This document shows positions 17,400 to 26,140 of a stretch of DNA of 64,000 nt, piece by piece; positions within the stretch are counted from its first letter, which is position 1, and every line of letters starts with the position of its first letter. Origin of the DNA: Bradyrhizobium macuxiense. GTDB taxonomy: Bacteria; Pseudomonadota; Alphaproteobacteria; Rhizobiales; Xanthobacteraceae. The stretch covers positions 847,035 through 911,034 of the forward strand of contig NZ_VITY01000001.1 of assembly GCF_007993935.1 (NCBI RefSeq), read 5' to 3'. The notes under the pieces were generated by a model. That model was given only the letters and a program-made list of their open reading frames with translations, was not told the origin of the DNA and made no database searches. Made by a program: the position numbers and the translations under genes.

Positions 17400-18404
17400 C
17401 TAGGATCTCCGGATCAGGGCGCGCGACGACAGTTGCTGTGACAAGGCGTCGGCCATCCCGCCGAGCCGTGTCGTGGTGTAGGCAAACGCGGTAAGGCCAA
17501 GGCCGGCGATGATCGCCCCGGCCCGCCGCGCCGAGTCGAATTTGCCGCGCATCGCCGCCATGAGTTCGCTCGCCACGGCGCGCGGCAACACTTCGCGAAC
17601 GTAGCGCTGCTCGGTCTTGAGCCCGTCGCCGGACCCCGAGATATTCCTCAACACCGCCTTGGCGGTGCCCTCGATCAGGCAGCGATGCACGAAGTACGTC
17701 CACGTGGTGCGTTGCGCCGGCACGGCATGGTGCACCCGCGCACGTTCCCGATATGCAAAGTAGCCGCCGGGGTACAGGCGCGAGGCCCGGATACACAGTT
17801 CGGTCTCTTCGCAGCTCTCGGCCTTGCCGCCAAACCTCGCGCGGCCGCTGACCGAAAATCCGGACTTGCGACGTCCGAGGTCCGATGTGAAGCCGCCGGC
17901 GCTGCGCAACACGTCGGCACGCACCGACATGTTGGCGCCGATCGGATTGCGGATGCGCCCGTCCTGCACGTCCATGCCGGCATAGGTGCAGCCGACGACC
18001 CAGCCGAACTCGGCAGGAAACCAGGAAGGCGGCGGTGCTTGCCACAGCGGCAGCACCGGTCCCCCCGCCCCCAGCACCGCTGGATCCCGGTAGGCCTCAA
18101 GCAGGTCCTCGAGCCAGCACGGGTCGGCAGCGGCATCGTCATCCAGGAAGACGATGACCGGCGCCGTCGCGTGCTCCGTTCCTGTCATGCGGCCACCGGA
18201 CAGGCCCGGTTGTCCGGCATTGGCGAGAACGGTGACGCCGCCGATCTCCCGCGCGGCACGCGCGCGCAAGGCTTCGTTGTTGTCGATCACCAGGATGATT
18301 TCCTTAGGAGCGCGCGTCTGGGCGCGGACCGACGCTACTGCCCGCTGCAATTCGCCCCAGCGGTCGAGCGTGTGCGCGCAGATCACCACGGATGCATCGG
18401 TCAT
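17400..18404 (-). CDS. Family 2 glycosyltransferase
   Basis: A 334-residue GT-A fold transferase. The N-terminus SVVICAHTLDRWGELQRAVASV is typical of GT2, and the metal-binding DxD-like motif is FLDDDAAADP. The acceptor region contains NPIGANMSVRADVLRSAGGF and EETELCIRA (E/D-E-x-E block). It overlaps the GH5 gene by 4 bp (ATGA) and is followed by galE. It probably adds a sugar to the lipid-linked EPS repeat; donor and acceptor are not deducible. The C-terminal ~60 residues may contact the membrane. Confidence 0.88.
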   Translation of the reverse strand: MTDASVVICAHTLDRWGELQRAVASVRAQTRAPKEIILVIDNNEALRARAAREIGGVTVLANAGQPGLSGGRMTGTEHATAPVIVFLDDDAAADPCWLEDLLEAYRDPAVLGAGGPVLPLWQAPPPSWFPAEFGWVVGCTYAGMDVQDGRIRNPIGANMSVRADVLRSAGGFTSDLGRRKSGFSVSGRARFGGKAESCEETELCIRASRLYPGGYFAYRERARVHHAVPAQRTTWTYFVHRCLIEGTAKAVLRNISGSGDGLKTEQRYVREVLPRAVASELMAAMRGKFDSARRAGAIIAGLGLTAFAYTTTRLGGMADALSQQLSSRALIRRS

Positions 18405-19669
18405 CGCACCGCCCGCCCGCTGTCCGAAGCCCGGTTGGTTTGCCGGGACTGCGTCGCCCGCGCTGTCGCCGCCTTGAAGACGTTCCAGATCGCGCTTCCG
18501 TCATTGCGGATATCGAACTGGTCGTGCTCGTCGGCGGGAAAGCGCCCGCTGTCCTGACGTGACACGAGGCGCCAGACCAGCCAGCCGGCACAATTGGGAT
18601 CGCGCTCGAGCTTGTCGAGCCACATGGTGTAAGCTGAAGCGGAATCCGCGTTGGAGCGGGCGTAGCCGAACTCCTCGAGCAGGACGGGCTTGTTGACGCG
18701 CGCCGCGATCTGGCAGAACTCGGTGATGGTGTCGCCGAATTGCTGAGTCGTCAGATTGTAGTAGAGCGGATAACCATGCCAGGTCCCGTAATCGAGGGTG
18801 GCGATCGTCAGATCAGACAGCTTGTCGGCAACGGCGGCATTGCCGGCGTTTCCTGAACTGACGAGATGATTGGGATCGAGGAATTTGACGTAGGCCGACA
18901 TCTCGGTGGTCCAGGCGAGCCGCAGGCTCTCCGGATTCGCATTGCCTTCGTTCATCAACTCCCAGGCCATGATCACCGGATCGTCGCGGTAGGCGATCCC
19001 GGTAATGGGGTTGACGCGCTGCACGACATGGCGAACCCAGCTCATGTAGTCGCGCCGCGTGCGCCGGTCGCGAAAGAAGAAGCCGGACTTGTCCTGGCTG
19101 CCATACCAGGCCCGCATCTGCTGAGCACCGCCGGTATAGTCCCAGAAGTCCAGGAACGCGATGATCAGCTTCAGGTGTCGCTTGCTGGCTTCGGCGATCA
19201 GGAAATCGACCTTCTGCATCCCGTTGATACCATCGTTGAAGGCCATCCCGCCTTCGCGATCGTCCCAATAGATCAGAAAGGTCCCCTTGACGCCGAGATC
19301 GCTGGAGTCGGCCTTCATCCGCCACTGCCAGATCGTCGCCATGCTGCCGTCAAGCGAACCGATGACGGGCTGAAGAAAGGTGCGGACCACGTTGGCGCCC
19401 ATCGCCACCGCGTCGTCGAGCACGCGGGTGACTTCGGCCTCCGAGCCGAAGGTGAGATAGTGGTTGTTCACGCCGGTCACGAAGAACGGCTTGCCGCCCG
19501 CCGTGAAGCGCGTTCCCTCGGTCTTGACGAACGGCGTTGACGGCGGATTGTCTGCTGCTTGACCGTCGGCCGCGCTGACGATCGTGGGGGCACACAGCAA
19601 GGCAAACACCAGTACGCGCAGTCCAGTGTCGCGCAGCCTGTCTTTCGCCCGTTTCCATCCAACAATCAT
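18401..19669 (-). CDS. GH5-like endo-beta-mannanase/cellulase
   Basis: A 422-residue exported glycoside hydrolase. A signal peptide is visible (GLRVLVFALLCAPTIVSAADG). The acid/base is in WELMNEGN (E241) and the nucleophile in LLEEFGYA (E333), the pattern of clan GH-A family 5 mannanases. The start at 19669 has GGAGGG upstream; the longer frame to 19807 would overlap the next gene. In an EPS locus such enzymes commonly trim the polymer or clear misplaced chains in the periplasm. Substrate is inferred from family only. Confidence 0.87.
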   Translation of the reverse strand: MIVGWKRAKDRLRDTGLRVLVFALLCAPTIVSAADGQAADNPPSTPFVKTEGTRFTAGGKPFFVTGVNNHYLTFGSEAEVTRVLDDAVAMGANVVRTFLQPVIGSLDGSMATIWQWRMKADSSDLGVKGTFLIYWDDREGGMAFNDGINGMQKVDFLIAEASKRHLKLIIAFLDFWDYTGGAQQMRAWYGSQDKSGFFFRDRRTRRDYMSWVRHVVQRVNPITGIAYRDDPVIMAWELMNEGNANPESLRLAWTTEMSAYVKFLDPNHLVSSGNAGNAAVADKLSDLTIATLDYGTWHGYPLYYNLTTQQFGDTITEFCQIAARVNKPVLLEEFGYARSNADSASAYTMWLDKLERDPNCAGWLVWRLVSRQDSGRFPADEHDQFDIRNDGSAIWNVFKAATARATQSRQTNRASDSGRAVR

Positions 19670-19700
19670 GCCCTCCACGTGACTATTGCGCGCAGCCGAG

Positions 19701-19731
19701 CGCAACTTCCCCGAAGGGTTACTCCCTTCGG
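19701..19731. repeat. Intergenic element copy 1 with 8-bp hairpin
   Basis: CGCAACTTCCCCGAAGGG then TTACTCCCTTCGG. It forms a perfect CCGAAGGG/CCCTTCGG hairpin with a TTACT loop. It matches a second copy at 20944-20968 at 22 of 25 aligned positions. It lies between two minus-strand EPS genes, 31 bp upstream of the GH5 start and below the stop of the preceding gene. Confidence 0.5.
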
Positions 19732-19779
19732 CATCGCGCTCCGAAGGGCTCGGAGGCCGTGACGCGCTGCACCCGCGCA

Positions 19780-20913
19780 TCACTCGGATTGCTGGATTGC
19801 ATGCCACATTCGGCTACCCACGCTGCCGAATTGCAGGCAGTCGATGTGCCGCACCACCTCCATCGCGAACGCCCGTGAGCTGCACATGTGAACATCGATC
19901 AGTGCATCGACCATGGTGCGTCGGCCGGTCCACAGCTGCGCCATGATCCCATCCGCCGACGCACATGAGTCGATCGCGGCGACCTGACCTGATTCAAGCA
20001 GGGCCTCCGTGATCTTGCTGATCAGCAGCGCCCCTGGGGAAAAGCGCGCGTAGGATGCATCGAAAGCGGTCTTCCACGTATAGGCTTTGCGACCGCTGTA
20101 GATCAGGACTTGCCCAGTGATCGCAACGCCGTCGACGGACAGCAAGGCGACCGAGGCGAGATTGTGTGCGGCGAGGTTTCGGATCAGCCGGCGGGCAAAC
20201 TGTGCATCGCCGGCGTCGCACAGCAGCGCTGTACCCTGCTTGCCCTTCCAGCTCGCCGCCTCGAGCGCGAGAAAGACCTCGAACGCCGCTTCCGCTTCGG
20301 GGGCCGTCCGGCCGTTCACGATCTCCACCTGTCCTGTCGCAGACAGCCGATTCCAGTCCTGGCGCAGCTTCTTGCGGGTCGCACCCGACTTCTTGATCCC
20401 TGAGCACCGATCGGCGAACGGGCGTTCGACGCGAACAAGCTCTCGGTGCTGACCCACGCCCTCGAGCTGGCGGAGCATCGCCGGATAGACGACCGGGTCG
20501 GCTTCGAAAGACCGCAACCGGATGATTTTGGGCAAGCGGATATCGTGCCTGATCACGTCAAAAAACGCGGCCATCACTTCGTCGGCACGGGCACGGTCGA
20601 TCACAGCATTCGAGGTGGACGCGTAAATGGGGATGGCTTCCAGGAATGCGGGCGTCGCAGGCAAATTGCGCCTTTCGCACAGGGCCCAAAAGCCAACCGG
20701 ACAGCGGGGGTTCATCCCCTCGTCCCATGCGATCAGAACGTGGATGTCGGCAAAACCGGTATCGGCGGCGGCAAGCAACGCCGCAGGATGCATGAATGCA
20801 TTGCCATCGACGCGCGCAATCAACTCGTCCCACGGCCCGCAGAGTTCGGCACTCGGTGAGCACCGATACGCGGAAATCGATCCATTTCTTGACGGCTGCC
20901 AGCCCACATTCAT
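19780..20913 (-). CDS. BioF2/CelD-like GNAT acyltransferase
   Basis: A 377-residue protein of the FemAB/GNAT-like acetyltransferase group seen in EPS and cellulose loci. Supporting features are the N-terminal half with WDELIARV and NAFMHP, the central KKLRQDWNRL helix, and the C-terminal GNAT-like block with VALLSVDGVAITGQVLIYSGRKAYTWKTAFD and SPGALLISKITEAL. It probably transfers an acyl group to a polysaccharide or its precursor in the cytoplasm. The group is poorly characterised, so the role is inferred. A similar protein is encoded at 31513-32805. Confidence 0.72.
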   Translation of the reverse strand: MNVGWQPSRNGSISAYRCSPSAELCGPWDELIARVDGNAFMHPAALLAAADTGFADIHVLIAWDEGMNPRCPVGFWALCERRNLPATPAFLEAIPIYASTSNAVIDRARADEVMAAFFDVIRHDIRLPKIIRLRSFEADPVVYPAMLRQLEGVGQHRELVRVERPFADRCSGIKKSGATRKKLRQDWNRLSATGQVEIVNGRTAPEAEAAFEVFLALEAASWKGKQGTALLCDAGDAQFARRLIRNLAAHNLASVALLSVDGVAITGQVLIYSGRKAYTWKTAFDASYARFSPGALLISKITEALLESGQVAAIDSCASADGIMAQLWTGRRTMVDALIDVHMCSSRAFAMEVVRHIDCLQFGSVGSRMWHAIQQSE

Positions 20914-20943
20914 GCGCCCAAATGACCTTGCTGACCGGCCAGG

Positions 20944-20970
20944 CGCAACGTCCCCGAGGGGTTACCCCGC
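20944..20970. repeat. Intergenic element copy 2
   Basis: CGCAACGTCCCCGAGGGG then TTACCCCGCC, similar to the element at 19701. It lies in the divergent spacer between the acyltransferase gene at 20913 (minus) and the plus-strand EPS operon at 21119, so it could serve as a shared regulatory site. Confidence 0.45.
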
Positions 20971-21118
20971 CTGACATCACACATCCGGGCGCTGTTTGGG
21001 CATAGTTTTGCGGCCGATCGCCCTGGCGTGGCCGCGTGCCGACGGATCGATCGGCGCTGCCTTCCCGCAAAGTCCCGCGGTCACGGCGGGCAACGAACTG
21101 AACGGGCTCGGGGCGTGA

Positions 21119-22669
21119 ATGCGCGTTTGCCTGCATCTTGATCCGTCGCGGCTGCTGCGCTGGCATCTATGGCTGGCGGAGGCGCTTGCCGAAGTGCCCG
21201 GCAACGAAGTCTCATGCACGTTCGGGTCCGATCGCCACCCGATGCCGCGGATTTGCCGCTTGCTGCTCGAACTCGAACGGCTGGTCTACGGCGTTCGCGA
21301 AGATGGCGCCACCGATTCCGTGCCGGCCGCGCTTCGGGCACTGGCGCCCTCGTCCAGCACACCGGATGTCGTCATCAATCTCAGCGGCGAGAAACCCGTT
21401 ACCAATGCACGGCGCGTGCTCACACCGCATTTCAACGGAATCGCCGGCGAAATCGGGGCGATGGCCGCGCTGGCGAACGGCGAGGACCTGCTTGTCGAAC
21501 TGCACGATACAACGTGCCCCTGGAGCCCGTGGGCTGCGCGCCCCGCCAGCGCAGACCGCGACGTGCTCGCGGTGACCCTTGATGGCACCCTCTCATGCGC
21601 CGTCCTCTTGATCCTCAAGGCCGTGCGCGAGGACAAGCGGTCAGTTGCATCCGAGGCCGCCCGCCCACGGACAAGCGGGCTTCCCGGCGGCTCTGCGGCC
21701 CTCAGATGGGCAGGTGGCACGATCGCATCGAAGGCCGCGCGTCTCCTGAATATCATTGCGAAGGGCGGCCGGATGTGGGGCGTCGGCTGGCGCCTCGACG
21801 AGGGGAAAAGCCTGCTCGACCGGGGCAAAGCCGTCTTCAAGATGCTCGCTGCGGATGCCGACAGCTATCTGGCCGACCCGTTTCCGTTCAGCCATCGAGG
21901 GCAGACCTTCATCTTTGTCGAGCAGTACTCCCACAGGAAAAAGCGCGGATGCATTGCCGTCGTCACGGCAAACCGCGACGGCACTGCGGGCGAGCCGCGG
22001 ATCGTCCTGGAGGAAGCGCACCATCTCTCCTATCCCTTTGTGTTCGAACGTGACGGACAGATCTGGATGATCCCGGAATCCGGGGCGGCGAGAAATGTCA
22101 GCCTCTATCGTGCAATCGAATTCCCCTACCGGTGGGCCCGGGAAGCGTGCCTGATCGACCGCGTCGAGGCCTACGACTGCACGCCATTGTTTCGCGACGG
22201 CCACCCGTGGTTCTTCGTCAGCCCCAGACGGTGGCGATCCTCGTCATGGGACATGCTCGATATCTACAGCGCGGAAAGCCTGACCGGGGCCTGGGTCCCC
22301 CATGCCGCAAATCCCATCCTGATCGACGCCTCGCTCAGCCGTCCTGCAGGCGCCTTCATCGAGCACCGTGGCCAGATCCTGCGCCCGGTCCAGAATTGCT
22401 CGCGCGGTTACGGCGATGCGGTAACGCTCTGCCGGATCGATGCGCTCGGGCCATCGGAATTCGCCCAAGCCCCGGTCGGTGTCATTCGAGCCAAGGGCTT
22501 CGGCTGCCACACCTACAACCGCAGCTCCGGCCTTGAGGTGATCGACGTGTTCGGTCGCGTGGGGCAATTGCGGGAGGTCACGGCCACCTGTGAGCCGTTC
22601 TCGGCTGCGGTTTCAGCCTCTGTCGAACGGCAACCCGCCTGGTCCTCGGTATCGGCCGGTTTCGGCTAG
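21119..22669 (+). CDS. Beta-propeller sugar-transferase-like protein (GINT1 N-terminal-like)
   Basis: 516 residues. The N-terminal third (to about 200) resembles the front part of formyltransferase-like proteins that lead into this architecture (SPWAARPASADRD, LDGTLSCAVLLILKA). The rest is a five-bladed beta-propeller of the type found at the N-terminus of plant GIPC sugar transferases: SYLADPFPF, IFVEQYSHRKKRGCIAVV, HHLSYPFVFERDGQIWMIPES, DCTPLFRDGHPWFFVSP. No signal peptide or membrane segment was seen. It starts the plus-strand EPS gene group. A carbohydrate-binding or glycosyl-transfer role is inferred. Confidence 0.65.
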   Translation: MRVCLHLDPSRLLRWHLWLAEALAEVPGNEVSCTFGSDRHPMPRICRLLLELERLVYGVREDGATDSVPAALRALAPSSSTPDVVINLSGEKPVTNARRVLTPHFNGIAGEIGAMAALANGEDLLVELHDTTCPWSPWAARPASADRDVLAVTLDGTLSCAVLLILKAVREDKRSVASEAARPRTSGLPGGSAALRWAGGTIASKAARLLNIIAKGGRMWGVGWRLDEGKSLLDRGKAVFKMLAADADSYLADPFPFSHRGQTFIFVEQYSHRKKRGCIAVVTANRDGTAGEPRIVLEEAHHLSYPFVFERDGQIWMIPESGAARNVSLYRAIEFPYRWAREACLIDRVEAYDCTPLFRDGHPWFFVSPRRWRSSSWDMLDIYSAESLTGAWVPHAANPILIDASLSRPAGAFIEHRGQILRPVQNCSRGYGDAVTLCRIDALGPSEFAQAPVGVIRAKGFGCHTYNRSSGLEVIDVFGRVGQLREVTATCEPFSAAVSASVERQPAWSSVSAGFG

Positions 22670-22900
22670 ACAGAACTCATTGCAGGGCGGCGTCGGTGAT
22701 GCAGAGCCATTCCGCGGAGGCACAAAGCGAATAACTACAAAGAGCTAATCATCTATCGCGCTTCCACTGGGCAGCGGCATCAGCAATCCTCCTCATCACA
22801 GGCTAGCTGGAAGAGGGCCGCCCGGAGAGAGTTCAGCGTATTTATCTCCCGATCTCTTTTTAGTTGCGTCTTGATTTTGTCACGTGCGGGAGGTGCGCAT

Positions 22901-24151
22901 ATGGGCCGATCGAGCACATCCGTGGATGTGGCCGTGATAGGAGCCGGCCCCTACGGCTTGTCGCTTGCCGCACATTTGCGCGCGCGCGGTGTGGAGCACC
23001 GGATCTTCGGTGAGCCGATGGGCCCCTGGAAGCACAACATGCCCCGCGGCATGCTGCTGAAGTCCTATCCCTGGGCAACGTGTCTCTCCGATCCCGCATC
23101 GGAATTCACCGTGAAGTCGTTCTGCAGCGAACGCGCCCTGCCCTATCATGACGTGCTGACACCGCTGACGCTCGAGCGGTTCATCGAGTACGCCGAGGCC
23201 TTCCGGATGCGGTACGTGCCGGCGGTGGAGAGCAAGGTTCTCACCGCGTTGGAGGCCGCAGGCGACGGCCTTCGTGCCAGCTTTGACGACGGCGAGACGG
23301 TCAACGCGCGGCGCGTCGTGGTTGCAGTCGGCCTGCATCTGTTCAAGCACCTGCCGCAGGACGTCGCGCATTTCCCTGCCCAACTGTGCTCGCACAGCGG
23401 CGACTATGGCCCGCTCGACCCATTGGACGGCAAGGACGTTATCGTGGTCGGATCCGGATCGTCGGCGACGGACCTGGCCGCGCTGCTCCACGAACGCGGA
23501 ATCTCGGTTTCACTCGTTGCACGCGCACAGCAGCTGCGTTTCGCCAACCGGCCCCGCAACCGCTCTTCCATCGAGCGGGTGGTCGCGCCATTGAGCGGTA
23601 TCGGCCCGGGCTGGGGCCTGTCGGCCTGCGCGAAGTATCCTCGGCTCGTCCAGCTGCTGCCGGAGCAGCGTCGCATCCAGCTCGCCAACCCCAAGGCGCT
23701 GGGCCCCCTGGGCGGCGCCTTCGTGAAGGACCGCGTCGTCGGAAAGGTGCCGATGTGGCTCGGCACCTCGATCCAGGGCATCGAGATCCGCAACGGCAAG
23801 GTGCAGCTCAACGTAGTCAATGCCGGCCGGCCGGCGCTGCAGACCGACCATGTGATCTTCGCGACCGGATACAAGGCCGACCTAAGCCGGCTGGGCTTTC
23901 TGGACCAAACACTGCTGCGCCGCATCCGCCAGGTCGAGGGGGCGCCGCAGCTTTCATCGCATTACGAGACCTCGGTCCCGGGCTTGCATTTTATCGGTCC
24001 CGCCGCGGCAAACAGCTTCGGCCCGGTGTGTCGGTTCGTCTACGGGACCCATCACCCCGCTCGGACTCTCGCACAATACTTGTCAAGCATACTTGTACGC
24101 GCGCGACCTGCGCTCCAGGTCCGGCCTTTTGATCGCACGGTGTTGCCATGA
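22901..24151 (+). CDS. FAD/NAD(P)-dependent flavoprotein monooxygenase-like
   Basis: 416 residues with two Rossmann motifs: VDVAVIGAGPYGLSLAAHL for FAD and DVIVVGSGSSATDLAALL for NAD(P). A third conserved block is VIFATGYKADLSRLGFL (ATGY motif), so it belongs to the flavin-containing/lysine-ornithine monooxygenase-like group. The start at 22901 follows GGGAGG; an upstream TTG/ATG-type start at 22871 is less likely. It precedes a glycosyltransferase with ATGA overlap, so it is part of the EPS operon. Its substrate there is unknown. Confidence 0.8.
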   Translation: MGRSSTSVDVAVIGAGPYGLSLAAHLRARGVEHRIFGEPMGPWKHNMPRGMLLKSYPWATCLSDPASEFTVKSFCSERALPYHDVLTPLTLERFIEYAEAFRMRYVPAVESKVLTALEAAGDGLRASFDDGETVNARRVVVAVGLHLFKHLPQDVAHFPAQLCSHSGDYGPLDPLDGKDVIVVGSGSSATDLAALLHERGISVSLVARAQQLRFANRPRNRSSIERVVAPLSGIGPGWGLSACAKYPRLVQLLPEQRRIQLANPKALGPLGGAFVKDRVVGKVPMWLGTSIQGIEIRNGKVQLNVVNAGRPALQTDHVIFATGYKADLSRLGFLDQTLLRRIRQVEGAPQLSSHYETSVPGLHFIGPAAANSFGPVCRFVYGTHHPARTLAQYLSSILVRARPALQVRPFDRTVLP

Positions 24152-24939
24152 ACGCTCCTGTCGCCAATAGCCTGTCCTACATCACCAAAGTACCGGCACC
24201 CGACGCGATCAATCTCGCGCTGGGACGGCCGCTGATGATGCCGCGCGTGAGCTTCGTCGTCCCGACGCTCAATGAAGCGAAGAACCTCCCCTGGCTGCTG
24301 CCGCGCATCCCGACATGGGCGCATGAAGTCATCATCGTGGACGGGCGTTCGACGGACGACACGGTCGCCGTAGCGCGCGGCCTGCGCGAGGACGTGAAGG
24401 TCGTGATGGAGCCGCGCCGCGGCAAGGGCGCCGCGCTGCAGGCCGGATTCCGGGCCGCCACCGGCGACATCATCGTCATGATCGACGCCGACGGCTCGAT
24501 GGTGCCGGAGGAAGCGATCGTCTTCGTCGGCGCGCTGATCGCCGGCGCGGATCTGGTCAAGGGCTCGCGCTTCCTCCAGGGCGCAGGGACCGACGACATG
24601 TCGACGTTCCGGATGCTGGGCAATTGGGGCCTCACCATGATGGTGCGCATGCTCTATGGCGGCTCGTTCTCCGACCTGTGCTACGGATACATGGCATTCT
24701 GGACCAAGCACGTCCCCACTCTCAACTGCGACTGCGACGGCTTCGAGATCGAGACCCTCATCAACGTGCGGGCGCTGAAGAACGAGCTGAACATCGTCGA
24801 AGTCGCGAGCTTCGAGGCTCCGCGCATCAGCGGCTTGAGCAATCTGCGCGCCATTCCCGACGGCTGGCGCGTCCTCAAGACGATCCTGCGCGAGAAGGTG
24901 CGTTCTCCGGTCTCGCTCGTCGCCTATGGTTATCCATAG
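24148..24939 (+). CDS. GT2 polyprenyl-phosphate sugar synthase-like glycosyltransferase
   Basis: A 263-residue GT2 enzyme of the dolichol-phosphate mannosyltransferase type. Motifs: VSFVVPTLNEAKNLPWLL, EVIIVDGRSTDDT, GKGAALQAGFRAATGDIIVMIDADGSM (DxD within) and KGSRFL. No C-terminal membrane pair is obvious, so it is the soluble single-domain type. It would load a sugar on a polyprenyl phosphate or extend the EPS repeat. It overlaps the flavoprotein gene by 4 bp. Confidence 0.88.
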   Translation: MNAPVANSLSYITKVPAPDAINLALGRPLMMPRVSFVVPTLNEAKNLPWLLPRIPTWAHEVIIVDGRSTDDTVAVARGLREDVKVVMEPRRGKGAALQAGFRAATGDIIVMIDADGSMVPEEAIVFVGALIAGADLVKGSRFLQGAGTDDMSTFRMLGNWGLTMMVRMLYGGSFSDLCYGYMAFWTKHVPTLNCDCDGFEIETLINVRALKNELNIVEVASFEAPRISGLSNLRAIPDGWRVLKTILREKVRSPVSLVAYGYP

Positions 24940-24985
24940 CCGGTACGGGCGGGACGCAAGTCCACGATGACGGTGGTTGAGCCGC

Positions 24986-26140
24986 ATGCGTATCCTGATG
25001 GTTGCCGCCCGCTGCTACCCGTTCGTCGGCGGTATCGAAACCCACATCCATGAGGTCGGTCCCCGCCTGGTGGCGCGCGGTCACTCGGTCGACGTGCTCA
25101 CGACCGATCCATCGGGAAAATTGCCGGTCGCGGAGAACGTCCGCGGCATGTGCGTGCGGCGCGTGCCGGCCTGGCCGAGGGAATTGGATCTCTATGTCGC
25201 ACCACAGGTCTATACGGCGATCCGGCGCGGCACATGGGATCTGATCCATTTCCAAGGCTACAGCACTTTTGTGGTGCCCATCGGACTGCTCGCGGCCGTC
25301 CGCGCCAAAGCCCCGTTCGTCCTGACCTTCCATAGCGGCGGGCATTCCTCGCGGTTGCGGAATGCCGTGCGCGGCACCCAACGCGCACTGCTCCGGCCGC
25401 TGCTGGCGAAGGCCGCGCGGCTGATCGGCGTCTCCGAATTCGAGGCCAGCTTCTTCAGCACGAAGATGGACATCCCTCGGGAGCGGTTTGTGGTCATCCC
25501 GAATGGCGCCGCGATGCCGGCCGCCAGCCCCGGCGTCAAGGTCGATCCGTGCCTGATCGTCTCGAGCGGCAGGCTGGAGCGCTACAAGGGCCATCACCGC
25601 CTGATAGCGGCGATGCCGGGCTTGATCCGCAGGATGCCGAATGCGCGCCTGCACATCGTCGGAACGGGGCCTTACGAGGGCGAACTCCGCCGTCTCGTCA
25701 GCGCGCTTGGTCTTGACGATCGGGTCACCATTGCGGGCATCCCGGGATCCGAGCGGCAGAGAATGGCCGACCTGCTGGCGAGCGCCGGCCTGTTCGTGCT
25801 GCTGAGCGACTACGAGGCCCATCCCGTCGCCGTGATGGAAGCGCTGTCGCTGCGCCGGCCGGTCCTCGTCAGCGACACGTCGGGACTGCGGGAGCTCGCA
25901 ACCAACGGCCTGTGCCGCGCGCTTCCGCTCAACGCCAGCCCGGACGAGACCGCCGCCGCCATGGCCGAAGAGCTCGAGGCGCAGCGAGAAATCCCCGACC
26001 TGGCCTTGCCGGATTGGGACGCCTGCGCAGAGGCGCTGAGTGACGTTTATCGTGATGTGGCGGGCAATCCGTCGACGGTCGGTCTCCCGCACGACGGCGC
26101 ACTGGGCTTGCGATCCGCCATCAGGGCACGCGGCGGATGA
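24986..26140 (+). CDS. Family 4 glycosyltransferase (GT-B)
   Basis: About 384 residues with the N-terminal domain MRILMVAARCYPFVGGIETHIHEVGPRL and C-terminal GT4 features: IVSSGRLERYKGHHRLIAAM, RLHIVGTGPYEGELRRL and the E-x7-E motif in DYEAHPVAVMEALSLRRPVLV. The ATG at 24986 has GGTGG upstream; a TTG at 24977 is the alternative. It is a retaining enzyme that would add one sugar of the EPS repeat at the cytoplasmic face. Its stop overlaps the next gene (ATGA at 26137). Confidence 0.9.
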   Translation: MRILMVAARCYPFVGGIETHIHEVGPRLVARGHSVDVLTTDPSGKLPVAENVRGMCVRRVPAWPRELDLYVAPQVYTAIRRGTWDLIHFQGYSTFVVPIGLLAAVRAKAPFVLTFHSGGHSSRLRNAVRGTQRALLRPLLAKAARLIGVSEFEASFFSTKMDIPRERFVVIPNGAAMPAASPGVKVDPCLIVSSGRLERYKGHHRLIAAMPGLIRRMPNARLHIVGTGPYEGELRRLVSALGLDDRVTIAGIPGSERQRMADLLASAGLFVLLSDYEAHPVAVMEALSLRRPVLVSDTSGLRELATNGLCRALPLNASPDETAAAMAEELEAQREIPDLALPDWDACAEALSDVYRDVAGNPSTVGLPHDGALGLRSAIRARGG

